Shown in pieces: positions 7,107-15,093 of a stretch of DNA of 24,009 nt (within the stretch, counting starts at the first letter, position 1; every line of letters starts with the position of its first letter). The stretch comes from JAPLKX01 sp035530195 (lineage in GTDB: Bacteria > Hydrogenedentota > Hydrogenedentia > Hydrogenedentales > SLHB01), in NCBI GenBank assembly GCA_035530195.1, contig DATKVG010000182.1, forward strand, positions 1 through 24,009, written 5' to 3'. Under the pieces are notes generated by a model. It was not told the origin of the DNA. It ran no database searches and saw only the letters and a list, made by a program, of their open reading frames with translations. Made by a program: the position numbers and the translations under genes.

Positions 7107-8892
7107 ACAGGACCTCGTAGATGTCGACCATCTCGCGGCCGCGGCGCCGCGGGCGTGGCAAATCGAGACGCTTGGCCAGCCGGTAATGGCGAGGGTCGTG
7201 GCGCCACTCCTTAAGCATGCCGAGAAACGGTGCTTCCAGTCCCGGCGATTCCTTGATGTAATTGGCAGGCGCCATGATCCATTTCACGCCGTGAAGGCGC
7301 ATCCAGTCGAGCCGGTCCTGCGCATCCGCCGAAGCCAGCCGCCGCAACGGCTCGTCGTTCTGCCACGACCGGCCAGTCAGGTAATAGGTGCGCCGGTCCA
7401 GCGTGAGGACGAGGTCTTCAGGCGGCACGTGTTTGTTGATCCAGTCGAATGCGGGGTATCGCTCGACTCTTCGTTCGAGATACTCATCGCGCGATTCGAC
7501 TCCCAGCGCCGCGCGGATTTTGAAATGGTTGGCGCCGCCTGCGAGTGTCAGGCCGAACAGGAACACGGCCGCCAACACGGGGATAGTAACAAGGCGCAGC
7601 GATCGCATCCGCACCACGCCCGCCGCGCCCACTACCATCATCGGCGCAAAAAACGGGAGTATATAACGCGCCAGCCGCTGGAAAAAATAAAAGGCCGTAA
7701 CGCCCAGCGCGCTGAACAGGCCGAGCCGGCGCGCCTTTTTCCCGCCCGCGAACAGGCCGGGTATCCCCAGAATAAGCACCAGCCCGCCCGGCGATTTCGA
7801 CCAGCCGTCGAACATGCCCGGCCGCATCACGATGTTCCAGGGAAACATCAAAAAATCGCGCAGGCCGACCGTTTTGATGGACTCATGCGCGGCCAGCGCG
7901 GTGATGTCCCGGTGTTGCATGACGGCTCCGTCAAACACCGAGGCAAAGAACGGGTAGACCGGATTGCCTGTGACGACCGCGCTGCGGATCAGCCATGGAG
8001 ACGCGGCTATCAGGGCTGCGCACGAAAACCACACCACGGTGCGCAATCGCTCGTGCCGCCCGTAAATGAAACCTGCCGCGGCCAGAACCGCGCAGACGAG
8101 ATAGCCCGTGTGCCGGACGCCGCACGACGCGCCCGCGAGTACGGCCGCCACCAGCAGCCACTCGGCACGACGTTCATCCGACCACGCGCAGAACGCGGCG
8201 AGCGCCGCGAGCGTGAAACCGGCGAAGGCCAGATCGATGGAAGGCGCGGCCGCCTGATCGACAAATATGGGGGCGGTTGCCAGTATGGCAGCGGAGATGA
8301 GGCCGCAGGCGCGGCCCTGGATGCGTCTGCCCAGAGCATACGCGGCGCCGCACGCCATGGCGGCAAACCACCAGTTGAGCAGGCCGAGCCCGATCTCGCC
8401 ATCGGAGTAGTACGCCTGCGCAAACAGGACGTGCAGCAGGTTGGGGTACCCGGAGTACTCATTGCCCGGCACGACGCCGATGCGGCCCTCGCGCGCGTAG
8501 TCCGCCGGCAATGCCGCATGCGCCACGGCCGCATCCCAGCCCGTCACCGGGGCGAATGCGCTGATCAGAGACAACCCCAGCGACCCAAAAACGGCGGCGA
8601 GGCTCAGATATTCGACCAGGGTGAGAGGCTCGGGATTGTTGGCGAGAGCCGGCGCCGTTTCAGACTTCTTGCGGGCGAAAATCTCGTACGCGAGCCACAC
8701 GGCCGCGGCGAGAACGAGGATCAACTGCGACAGCCCGAGCGATACGCTTCCGGCCACGAGTACGACGGCGGCACAGGCGGCGAATCCTGTATACAGCCGG
8801 AAAACCAGGCCTTCCACACCCGAGAACGATTTCCCCCGGAGCAGAAACGCGCCCAAACCTGCCGCGACAATGACCAAAACCGCAACTGACAT
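7099..8892 (-). CDS. polytopic membrane protein, probable GT-C glycosyltransferase (ArnT/PMT-like)
   Basis: A 597-residue protein with about 12 membrane helices followed by a soluble C-terminal region of about 140 residues. The first large loop carries VTGWDAAVAH with Asp120, at the place where GT-C enzymes (GT39/GT83 type) keep a catalytic acidic residue. NEYSGYPNLLHVLFAQAYY follows. The soluble tail (ESRDEYLERRVERYPAFDWINKHVPP, then VKWIMAPANY) resembles the periplasmic domains of this group. It would use a polyprenyl-phosphate sugar donor on the outer face of the inner membrane. It is the first gene of the minus-strand run and overlaps the flippase gene by 8 nt. A role as polymerase or ligase is an alternative. 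The ribosome-binding site is weak. Confidence 0.75.
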   Translation of the reverse strand: MSVAVLVIVAAGLGAFLLRGKSFSGVEGLVFRLYTGFAACAAVVLVAGSVSLGLSQLILVLAAAVWLAYEIFARKKSETAPALANNPEPLTLVEYLSLAAVFGSLGLSLISAFAPVTGWDAAVAHAALPADYAREGRIGVVPGNEYSGYPNLLHVLFAQAYYSDGEIGLGLLNWWFAAMACGAAYALGRRIQGRACGLISAAILATAPIFVDQAAAPSIDLAFAGFTLAALAAFCAWSDERRAEWLLVAAVLAGASCGVRHTGYLVCAVLAAAGFIYGRHERLRTVVWFSCAALIAASPWLIRSAVVTGNPVYPFFASVFDGAVMQHRDITALAAHESIKTVGLRDFLMFPWNIVMRPGMFDGWSKSPGGLVLILGIPGLFAGGKKARRLGLFSALGVTAFYFFQRLARYILPFFAPMMVVGAAGVVRMRSLRLVTIPVLAAVFLFGLTLAGGANHFKIRAALGVESRDEYLERRVERYPAFDWINKHVPPEDLVLTLDRRTYYLTGRSWQNDEPLRRLASADAQDRLDWMRLHGVKWIMAPANYIKESPGLEAPFLGMLKEWRHDPRHYRLAKRLDLPRPRRRGREMVDIYEVLYD

Positions 8893-8940
8893 GTCTGTCT
8901 CGTTTTAAGCCCGTTCCCACCGGCTTCAGGCTACGCGCGC

Positions 8941-8970
8941 ATTATGCCACGCTGCAAAGACGATCTCCAA
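8941..8970 (-). promoter_or_regulatory. candidate promoter of the polysaccharide gene run
   Basis: On the minus strand, TTGGAG (complement of 8965-8970) is followed after 18 nt by CATAAT (complement of 8941-8946). These match the sigma-70 consensus at 4/6 and 5/6 positions. They lie about 50 nt before the start at 8892. Found by eye only. Confidence 0.4.
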
Positions 8971-8993
8971 AGCGCGGTTTTCCGGCCCGTGCC

Positions 8994-9020
8994 ATAGGTC
9001 CCATGAGTCCCATAGGTCCC
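8994..9020. repeat. 9-bp intergenic tandem repeat, three units
   Basis: The units are ataggtccc, atgagtccc and ataggtccc. They lie in the 211-bp divergent spacer between the polysaccharide run and the Tat-exported protein gene. Related 9-bp repeats occur at three further places in the window. Confidence 0.85.
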
Positions 9021-9055
9021 ATCTCGCTTTTCCCGTGCGCGTCTCGGTCTCGGAG

Positions 9056-9082
9056 CTTACGGCAATGAGGTTCTGTTAGAAT
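9056..9082 (+). promoter_or_regulatory. candidate promoter of the Tat-exported protein gene
   Basis: TAGAAT at 9077-9082 is a good -10 match. The only -35-like string, CTTACG at 9056-9061, is weak and the spacer is 15 nt. It lies about 20 nt before the coding start at 9104. Confidence 0.28.
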
Positions 9083-9103
9083 GTCAAAAACGGAGCGCGA
9101 GAC

Positions 9104-10651
9104 ATGCACATCACGAGGCGGGGGTTTCTATCGGGCGCGGCGGGGGCGGTTGCCGCGGGGTTGGTATGCCGGCGCGCGGCGGGCGACGAGGCGGACGTCA
9201 ATCTGCGCCGCTACAACCTGTCCGTGTCCATAGACGCATTCAAAGCTGACCCGGAGCTACTCGAAATTGTGCGCGCCGCGGGCGTCACCGACATATGGAC
9301 CGCCAGCTTTTTCAGCGGCGCGTGGCACCACTCGATCGAAGAGACCAACGAGTGGCATGCTAAAATCCGGGCCGCCGGGATGGCCGTCCACAGCATTACG
9401 ATCCCGCTGGGGCACCCCACGTTCAACGAGAAAAACCCCGATTACATGCCCGACGTCGGCCTTCAGCCATGGCAATTCGGGATTGATGCGGCGGGCCGGA
9501 AACACGGCGGCGTCTGCCTTCACCCGCCGGGGACGGAACTCAACGTGGCGGCCATGGCGCAATTGAAGAAGATCGATCCCGGCATCGTTTTCGTCGACGA
9601 CGATTTCCGGCTGGCAATCGGCCCCGGCAACATCGGCGGGTGTTTTTGTGACGCGCACAAGGCGGCTTTCCTGCAAAAGCACGGGTACGGCGAGGTGGAG
9701 TGGGGGGAACTGCTCCAGGCAGCGAAAGACCGCGAACTGACGCCCCTGCTGCGGGCGTGGCTGACGGACGTGTGCGACGAGCTGACCGGCTCGTTCCGGG
9801 CGCAGCAGGCCGCCGCGGCGCCTGAAATCCGGCTCGGCATCATGGTAATGTACCTCGGCGCCGAAAAGGCCGGCATACGGCTCGACGACTACCGCCAAAC
9901 GCCCATGCGCGTGGGCGAACTCATGTTCGACGATAAGTCGTTCGCGCCCGTCAAGGGAAAGACGAACGAACTGTTCAGTTCGCTGTTCCACCGGCGGTTC
10001 GTATCGCCGGATCTGGCGTACAGCGAAACCACCGCGTGGCCACCCGACGGCCTGTCCGCAGCGAATATGGCCGCAAAACTCGTCATCTCCACGATCAGCG
10101 ATGTCCGCAACACCATGTTCATGAGCGGCATCACACCGTTTCCGCGGACACATTGGGCCACGCTCGGGCCGGCGATGAAAAAGCAGGCCCAATTCCACCG
10201 CCAAATCGCCGGCCACCGGCCGCGCGGGCCGTTCAAGCACTACTGGGGCGAGCAGAGCCGGTGGGTGGGCAACGACAACCCCTACAGCCTGTTTCTGGCG
10301 GCGGGCGTGCCGTTCGAAGTGACCGCGGAACCCGCGCGCGACGGTTGGACGTTCCTGACGGATTTCGACGCACGGGTCGTGCAATCGCCGGGGACGAAGC
10401 TGATCACGCGGAACAATGTTGCGGAAGAGTTGACGGCACTTTTTGAATTCAAGCGGCAGATCCTGCCGGAATTGAACAATGTGCCGTATGTGATCGAGGA
10501 CGTCCCGGCCGTGTGCGCGTGGTACCCGACGGCCAAGAAGGTGCTGTTGTGGAACCTGGCTGAGCAGCCGCAAACGATGACGCTCAAGCTGGGCAAGAAA
10601 ACCGTGCCCGTTGAATTAGGCGCGCTGGGCACCGAGTTGGTTGACGTGTAA
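9104..10651 (+). CDS. Tat-exported protein of unknown function, possibly a TIM-barrel hydrolase
   Basis: A 515-residue protein starting with a twin-arginine signal (TRRGFLSGAAGAVAAGL, Arg5-Arg6, hydrophobic core to residue 21, probable cleavage near AAGDEA), so it should be exported folded. The start at ATG 9104 has GGAG about ten bases upstream. The mature part shows alternating strand and helix segments (VTDIWTASFF, AAGMAVHSITIPLG, DPGIVFVDDDFRLA), as in TIM-barrel glycoside hydrolases. A short beta-rich C-terminal domain follows (KKVLLWNLAEQPQTMTLKLGKKTVPVELG), like the carbohydrate-hydrolase beta-sandwich that closes GH barrels. The segment VFVDDDFRLA offers acidic residues, but I cannot assign catalytic ones. 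Cys residues cluster in GGCFCDAH. Polysaccharide turnover is the likely setting. No known family is recognised with confidence. Confidence 0.8.
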   Translation: MHITRRGFLSGAAGAVAAGLVCRRAAGDEADVNLRRYNLSVSIDAFKADPELLEIVRAAGVTDIWTASFFSGAWHHSIEETNEWHAKIRAAGMAVHSITIPLGHPTFNEKNPDYMPDVGLQPWQFGIDAAGRKHGGVCLHPPGTELNVAAMAQLKKIDPGIVFVDDDFRLAIGPGNIGGCFCDAHKAAFLQKHGYGEVEWGELLQAAKDRELTPLLRAWLTDVCDELTGSFRAQQAAAAPEIRLGIMVMYLGAEKAGIRLDDYRQTPMRVGELMFDDKSFAPVKGKTNELFSSLFHRRFVSPDLAYSETTAWPPDGLSAANMAAKLVISTISDVRNTMFMSGITPFPRTHWATLGPAMKKQAQFHRQIAGHRPRGPFKHYWGEQSRWVGNDNPYSLFLAAGVPFEVTAEPARDGWTFLTDFDARVVQSPGTKLITRNNVAEELTALFEFKRQILPELNNVPYVIEDVPAVCAWYPTAKKVLLWNLAEQPQTMTLKLGKKTVPVELGALGTELVDV

Positions 10652-10671
10652 GCGCGGCCCGCGCAGTCGGT

Positions 10672-12039
10672 TCAATCCTGGAGAAGGCGGCGGATCGCGT
10701 CCATGAGCACGGTTTCAACTTCGGGCGCGACGTTGCTTGCGCGCTCGCTGGTTTCGTACCCGCCTTCCTCGTAGGCTTTGGCGGTGCCGATGTACCCCGG
10801 CCCGCCGTCGCCGTACGCGGCCATGGCCACAAACACGCCGGGCCGCGCCGATTTCGCCGCGAGTTGGTATTCGACAAACAGCTCGCCCGGCATGTGCAGG
10901 ATGCGCGCGTTGCCCAGCGCAAGACACGACGCGTCGATGCCTCTTCCCTCCGCACAGCGGCACAGCCAGGCGAGGTCGGACGCCTTGCCGGAAAGTTGGT
11001 CCGGCTCTTTCCGCTCCTTAAACTCGGCCTCGATCCGTTCGGCCGATAAATGCCGCGCCGCCGGCAACATAACGCGCTCGACGTGCCACGAAACGTCCGC
11101 GGCGGTTACCGCTGTCTTCACCGTCGCGTCCCACGCACGGCGAAGGCCGTCCGCCAGCCGTTCCGCCAATAGCATCCGGTTTTCCTTCGAGCCGTCGTTG
11201 TATTTGCCGGCGCCGACGTTGCCGCCCGCGCCGGTGAAATAGATGTGCAGCGCGGACGGAACGGCCAGGTCCCGCAAAAAACGCGCCACGCCGGGGAAAT
11301 CGGGATTGGCGATGCCCGTGCGGTAGTAGCTCTGCGGGTGTGTCGCGTAGTAACTCAGGACCGCCACCGGCGCCTCGCCGTCCCAGAGGCTCACCACGGA
11401 CACCTCCGGATCAATCACGCCTTCCGGTTCCGCGCGCAGTTGGGGGTCGGCGCACGCCGTGAACCGCATCGCGCGCACCTTGCCGTCCGGCCCGAGGATG
11501 CGCCGGTTGGATGCGACCTCCGAGACGGCCGCCTTGCCCAACCCCACCTGCGTCACGGGCTGCGCCTTTTCCAACGAGGCAGCCACCGCCCTCTCAAGCC
11601 GGCCGATCAGCTCGTGCGCAAACGCGCCGTCGTAACGGTTCAAGCCCAGATCGTTATCGCGGAGGATTTGTTCGGTGGAGAAATCGCAAGCGGGCGCATC
11701 GTGCTGATGGAGCGTATGCACGGCCACGCGGTCGGGCGTGGTGCCTGCCGCGCGCGCCAGCGCCTTACGAAACGCGTCGTGGCCTTCGTTGGCGATGTTG
11801 ATCCAGTCGATGGCGCACAGGACAATCGGCGCGCCGCTTCCCAGCAGCACGATTCCGCGCGCACGTAAGCTCAGATCCCAGGACGCAACCATCTCGTCGT
11901 AGGCGAGCTGCGTGCCGACCGGCGGCGTGGCGTCCACGTCAAACGTAGCCGCGCGCAATGCCGCGGTGCCGTCGGCGCCCAGCGCAACCGCGCACGAAAG
12001 AATTATTATCGGCCCAACAAGCAGAATGGTGTGCTTCAT
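10672..12039 (-). CDS. exported neutral/alkaline ceramidase-family protein
   Basis: A 455-residue protein with an N-terminal signal (KHTILLVGPIIILSCAVALG). Cleavage may be after ALG; ILSC at residues 13-16 is also a possible lipobox, so a lipoprotein cannot be excluded. The start at ATG 12039 has a GGGAG ribosome-binding site seven bases upstream; an in-frame ATG 27 nt earlier lacks one. The mature protein opens with FDVDATPPVG, as in neutral ceramidase N-terminal domains, and contains VHTLHQHDAPACD, the counterpart of the zinc-binding HxHxGP segment. The usual GDVSP nucleophile segment is replaced by GAGGNVGAGKYNDG, so the serine is missing. It may therefore act on another amide or ester substrate, or be non-catalytic. 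It is divergent from the transporter gene and converges with the Tat-exported protein gene. Confidence 0.82.
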   Translation of the reverse strand: MKHTILLVGPIIILSCAVALGADGTAALRAATFDVDATPPVGTQLAYDEMVASWDLSLRARGIVLLGSGAPIVLCAIDWINIANEGHDAFRKALARAAGTTPDRVAVHTLHQHDAPACDFSTEQILRDNDLGLNRYDGAFAHELIGRLERAVAASLEKAQPVTQVGLGKAAVSEVASNRRILGPDGKVRAMRFTACADPQLRAEPEGVIDPEVSVVSLWDGEAPVAVLSYYATHPQSYYRTGIANPDFPGVARFLRDLAVPSALHIYFTGAGGNVGAGKYNDGSKENRMLLAERLADGLRRAWDATVKTAVTAADVSWHVERVMLPAARHLSAERIEAEFKERKEPDQLSGKASDLAWLCRCAEGRGIDASCLALGNARILHMPGELFVEYQLAAKSARPGVFVAMAAYGDGGPGYIGTAKAYEEGGYETSERASNVAPEVETVLMDAIRRLLQD

Positions 12040-12152
12040 AAGACATCTCCCGGCCAGACAATACAACGATACATGGCTGGAAGTAAAAAAGAACCGGTTT
12101 GATCTGGCGGAAAAAGCCTGCCAGTATGGTAAGCAAAACGAGGTGCAGAAAA

Positions 12153-13913
12153 ATGGCCACGAATAATTCAGCCGGTTCCGGTATTTCGATGAACCCCCGT
12201 ATCGAGCGTGACCGCCGCCTGCTGGTCGGCGCCCGTCAGAAAGGGCGCTTGCCGCTCTTCGGGGCGTTTGTCCGCCTATCGGGGCCGGGCTGGCTGCAGT
12301 CGGCGATCACGCTCGGCGGGGGCAGCCTGTCGTCGAGCCTGTACCTTGGCGTGCTGGTCGGGTTCGGTTTTCTTTGGCTCCAGCCCCTGGCTATGATCGC
12401 CGGCATCGTCATGCTCAGCGCGATCTCTTACGTGACGCTGTCGACGGGCGAGCGGCCCCTGCGCGCAATCAACAAACACGTCAATCCCGTCCTCGGCTGG
12501 GGCTGGCTGCTGGCGTCGATGACGGCGAACCTGGTGTGGTCGATGCCCCAGTACTCGCTGGCGATCGCGTCGTTCCAGCAAAACCTGCTGCCCGGCGTTT
12601 TTGGGCCGCCGACCATGACGCCGTTCGGCGGCAAGCTGGCCGCGGCGGCCCTGATCCTGGCGTTCAACTTCACGTTCCTGGGGTTTTACACGCTGGGCGG
12701 CCGTGGCGTAAAAGTTTACGAGATCGCGTGCAAATGCATGGTGGGCCTGATCGTATTGTGCTTCATCGGCGTGGTTGTAACGCTCACGGTATCGGGCTCA
12801 GTCCAGTGGCGCGAATACATGGCCGGGTTCATACCCAACCTGCGCATGTTCTCGGAGCCCAGCGCCAAGTTCATGCCGGTGTTGAGCCAAGTCGCCCCGC
12901 AGTTCCAGCGCTACTGGTCAGGCATGATCGTCGGCCAGCAGCGCGACATCATGATTTCCGCGGCCGCCACCGCCGTCGGCATCAACATGACGTTTATGTT
13001 CCCATACTCGATGCTGCGCAAAGGATGGGACAGGGACTTCCGCGGCTTGGCCATTTTCGACCTCTCGACGGGCCTGTTTTTCCCGTTCATCGTTGCCACC
13101 AGTTGCGTCGTCATCGCAGCCGCCGCACAGTTCCACGCCCAGCCGGCCCCCGGTTTCCTGGGCGAGACCGATGCCGCAGGCCGGCCCATCGCGCCCGCGC
13201 AAAACCTCGTCGCTGGCTACAACTCGCTGCTCGAAGGCCGGCTCAAACTCGAGATGGACCCGCAGGAGGTTGCCCAACTCCCCTCCGACCAGAAGGCGGC
13301 CCAACTCGAGGCATTGCCCCTCGCCGACCGGCGGATGGCCGCCATGCTGGTGCGGCGCGACGCGTTTAACCTGTCGGCTGCGCTCGCCCCGCTGACCGGC
13401 GACCGGATCTCCCGGTACATTTTCGGCCTTGGCGTGCTCGGGATGGGTCTCGGCGCGGCCACCATGCTGATGTTGATCAACTCCCTGTGCGTGTGCGAAC
13501 TGCTCAACCGCCCGCCGCGGGGCTGGACTCAGTTTTGCGGTGGCGCACTGGTTTCGCTGGGGCTGGTCGGCACGCTGTTCTGGAAAGACGCCATGATGTA
13601 CCTCGCCATACCGACCTCGGTGTTCTGTATGACGCTGCTCCCCGTCGCGTATCTCTCGTTTTTCCTGCTGATGAACCAGAAAAAGCTCCTTGGCGCCGAT
13701 TTGCCGCGCGGCGTGTCGCGCGTTGTCTGGAATCTCCTTATGGCCATTGCGGCGGGCCTCGCCGGGTTCGGGAGCATCTGGTCCATCTGGACCAAGACCC
13801 GCTGGGCCGGGATAGGCGTCGTGGCGGCGTTCACCGCGCTGGTCCTGATCGCCCACGTGGTGCGGAAGGCGAAGAAAGCCCCTGTGGAGGCGCCGGAACC
13901 CGCCCCGAGATAG
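12153..13913 (+). CDS. divergent Nramp-like membrane transporter
   Basis: A 586-residue integral membrane protein with about 11-12 helices. The start at ATG 12153 has GAGGTG seven bases upstream. Residues 44-60 (GPGWLQSAITLGGGSLS) align by pattern with the first helix of Nramp transporters, but the DPGN metal motif is replaced. The sixth-helix counterpart reads GINMTFMFPYSML instead of a segment with MPHN. The general layout, an unwound helix 1 and helix 6 in an APC/LeuT-like core, seems kept. A long extramembrane stretch of about 90 residues (HAQPAPGFLGE to AALAPLTG) splits the second half. It may move a metal ion or a different small solute, probably across the inner membrane. Substrate and direction are not predictable. 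It is read divergently from the ceramidase-like gene, with 113 nt between starts. Confidence 0.72.
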   Translation: MATNNSAGSGISMNPRIERDRRLLVGARQKGRLPLFGAFVRLSGPGWLQSAITLGGGSLSSSLYLGVLVGFGFLWLQPLAMIAGIVMLSAISYVTLSTGERPLRAINKHVNPVLGWGWLLASMTANLVWSMPQYSLAIASFQQNLLPGVFGPPTMTPFGGKLAAAALILAFNFTFLGFYTLGGRGVKVYEIACKCMVGLIVLCFIGVVVTLTVSGSVQWREYMAGFIPNLRMFSEPSAKFMPVLSQVAPQFQRYWSGMIVGQQRDIMISAAATAVGINMTFMFPYSMLRKGWDRDFRGLAIFDLSTGLFFPFIVATSCVVIAAAAQFHAQPAPGFLGETDAAGRPIAPAQNLVAGYNSLLEGRLKLEMDPQEVAQLPSDQKAAQLEALPLADRRMAAMLVRRDAFNLSAALAPLTGDRISRYIFGLGVLGMGLGAATMLMLINSLCVCELLNRPPRGWTQFCGGALVSLGLVGTLFWKDAMMYLAIPTSVFCMTLLPVAYLSFFLLMNQKKLLGADLPRGVSRVVWNLLMAIAAGLAGFGSIWSIWTKTRWAGIGVVAAFTALVLIAHVVRKAKKAPVEAPEPAPR

Positions 13914-14009
13914 CCTGGCGATTAGTATCCTTGATATCAGCTTTTCCCCAACGCCGATGTTGTGGGTTAGGCGTGTCACCAGCGCGGAAAAAACCGACAA
14001 GGACAACTA

Positions 14010-14040
14010 GAGGCTACCCTGCACCGTTTGTTGTAGCCTC
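14010..14040. terminator. inverted repeat, possible weak terminator of the transporter gene
   Basis: gaggctac at 14010-14017 and gtagcctc at 14033-14040 form a perfect 8-bp stem with a 15-nt loop, about 100 nt after the transporter stop. There is no T-run, so simple intrinsic termination is doubtful. Confidence 0.35.
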
Positions 14041-14098
14041 ACCATTACATGTTGTACAATAGCATTAGACGGGCCAGTGTAGTCTCGGGCGTTGATTG

Positions 14099-14121
14099 GG
14101 CCGACTTCGGCGAAGTCGGCC
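14099..14121. terminator. compact hairpin 3' of the OsmC-family gene
   Basis: ggccgacttc at 14099-14108 and gaagtcggcc at 14112-14121 form a perfect 10-bp stem with a 3-nt loop, 22 nt past the minus-strand stop. No T-tract follows on either strand. It could terminate or stabilise transcripts from both sides. Confidence 0.5.
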
Positions 14122-14143
14122 TTCGGCGCTTGGGTAGAGGGCT

Positions 14144-14554
14144 TCAGCAGGGGTAGACAAACTTGATCGGGGTTTCGACGCCGGGATGCAGGCTTTGCGC
14201 GACGGGACACGCCTTGGCCGCGTGTTCGAACTTGGCCTTTTGTTTGGGCGTCAGCGCGCACGGTATGGTAACGCGCGTCGCGAGGCGTGCTATCCGGCGC
14301 GGCGGGCTTGTCGTCATCTCTTTGACGACGTGGACGTCCATTCCCGTCAAGTTGATCTTCTCCCGGTCGGCGATGATGCCCATGATAGTCGCCAGGCAGG
14401 TGCCGAACGCCGTAGCCACCAGGTCGGTCGGAGAGAACGTTTCGCCTTTTCCCTTGTTGTCGACGGGCGCATCCGTAATGAGGGTGTTTCCGCTGGGCGC
14501 GTGGACCGCGCGACAGCGCAGGCCACCCGTATAGGTGATGTTGATGTCTACCAT
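14144..14554 (-). CDS. OsmC/Ohr-family protein (peroxidase-like)
   Basis: A 136-residue cytosolic protein of normal OsmC length. It begins with a beta strand (VDINITYTGGLRC) and has FSPTDLVATAFGTCLATIMGI with Cys53, the first conserved redox cysteine at the head of the long central helix. The second conserved cysteine is Cys116 in AAKACPVAQSLHPG. The pair marks thiol-dependent peroxidases that reduce organic hydroperoxides. VDNKGKGETFSPTDL is typical of the OsmC subgroup called YhfA-like rather than Ohr. The start at ATG 14554 has a strong GGAGG site about six bases upstream. It probably protects against oxidative damage, but no regulator is adjacent. It is transcribed divergently from the sigma-factor gene across a long spacer. 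Confidence 0.9.
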   Translation of the reverse strand: MVDINITYTGGLRCRAVHAPSGNTLITDAPVDNKGKGETFSPTDLVATAFGTCLATIMGIIADREKINLTGMDVHVVKEMTTSPPRRIARLATRVTIPCALTPKQKAKFEHAAKACPVAQSLHPGVETPIKFVYPC

Positions 14555-15093
14555 GAATCCTCCAAGAATGGCGGCTGGACTAATTGCTCCATTTTATAAA
14601 CACACTGACGTATTCTCCATTCCACCCCCGGTCGTTATCGGGTTTGTCTGGCCCCTGATCGACGGCGGAGCTACTGGAATCACCTCCGCTAGCGCCGGGG
14701 TCAAGCAAAAACTAACGGCGACTGACACCCAACATATAAGGCCGTACCTTAACGCGGCGTGTTCTCTGAAGGTTTTCCCCACATACACGTTCCCCAAGCC
14801 AGGTTCCCAACAAACGTTCTCATATCAAGAATAAAGCACAAAACAAAAATTAGCAACAGTAAGAAAGCCCGCGTGTAATTTAGCAAGACGCTGTTAAGAT
14901 TCTCAGCCGGTCTGCGGTAGACGTAATCTATTGACACCACCCGCCCGCAATGATACCCTGTCTGATCGAGAGTCTGCCAAGGTAGTTTGGGAACGGCCCT
15001 AAGACGCGCGCCGTGAAACTTTTTTGAGTCGTGGGGCATTATAATGTAGTAGGGAGAAGCAAGTTGGCCGGGTTTGGGGATGACCAAGAGACG
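14555..15093. other. long divergent spacer between OsmC-family and sigma-factor genes
   Basis: This stretch of about 540 nt holds no convincing gene. The part near 14820-14880 is clearly AT-richer than its surroundings. It contains a good TTGACA at 14931-14936 and a TATAAT string at 15040-15045. A minus-strand open frame crosses it but lies antisense to the sigma gene and looks accidental. It probably carries the sigma operon promoter and a long leader. Confidence 0.5.
14931..14959 (+). promoter_or_regulatory. candidate promoter of the sigma-factor operon
   Basis: A perfect TTGACA at 14931-14936 is followed after 17 nt by TACCCT at 14954-14959, a poor -10 match. Transcription from here would give a leader of more than 100 nt. 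A separate TATAAT at 15040-15045, without a clear -35, is an alternative nearer the gene. Confidence 0.38.

Noticed and set aside
6934..8889. 651-codon plus-strand open frame
   Set aside because: It is antisense to the flippase and GT-C-like genes, which have clear membrane-helix patterns and family motifs. The composition is Arg/Ala/Gln-rich without recognisable domains.
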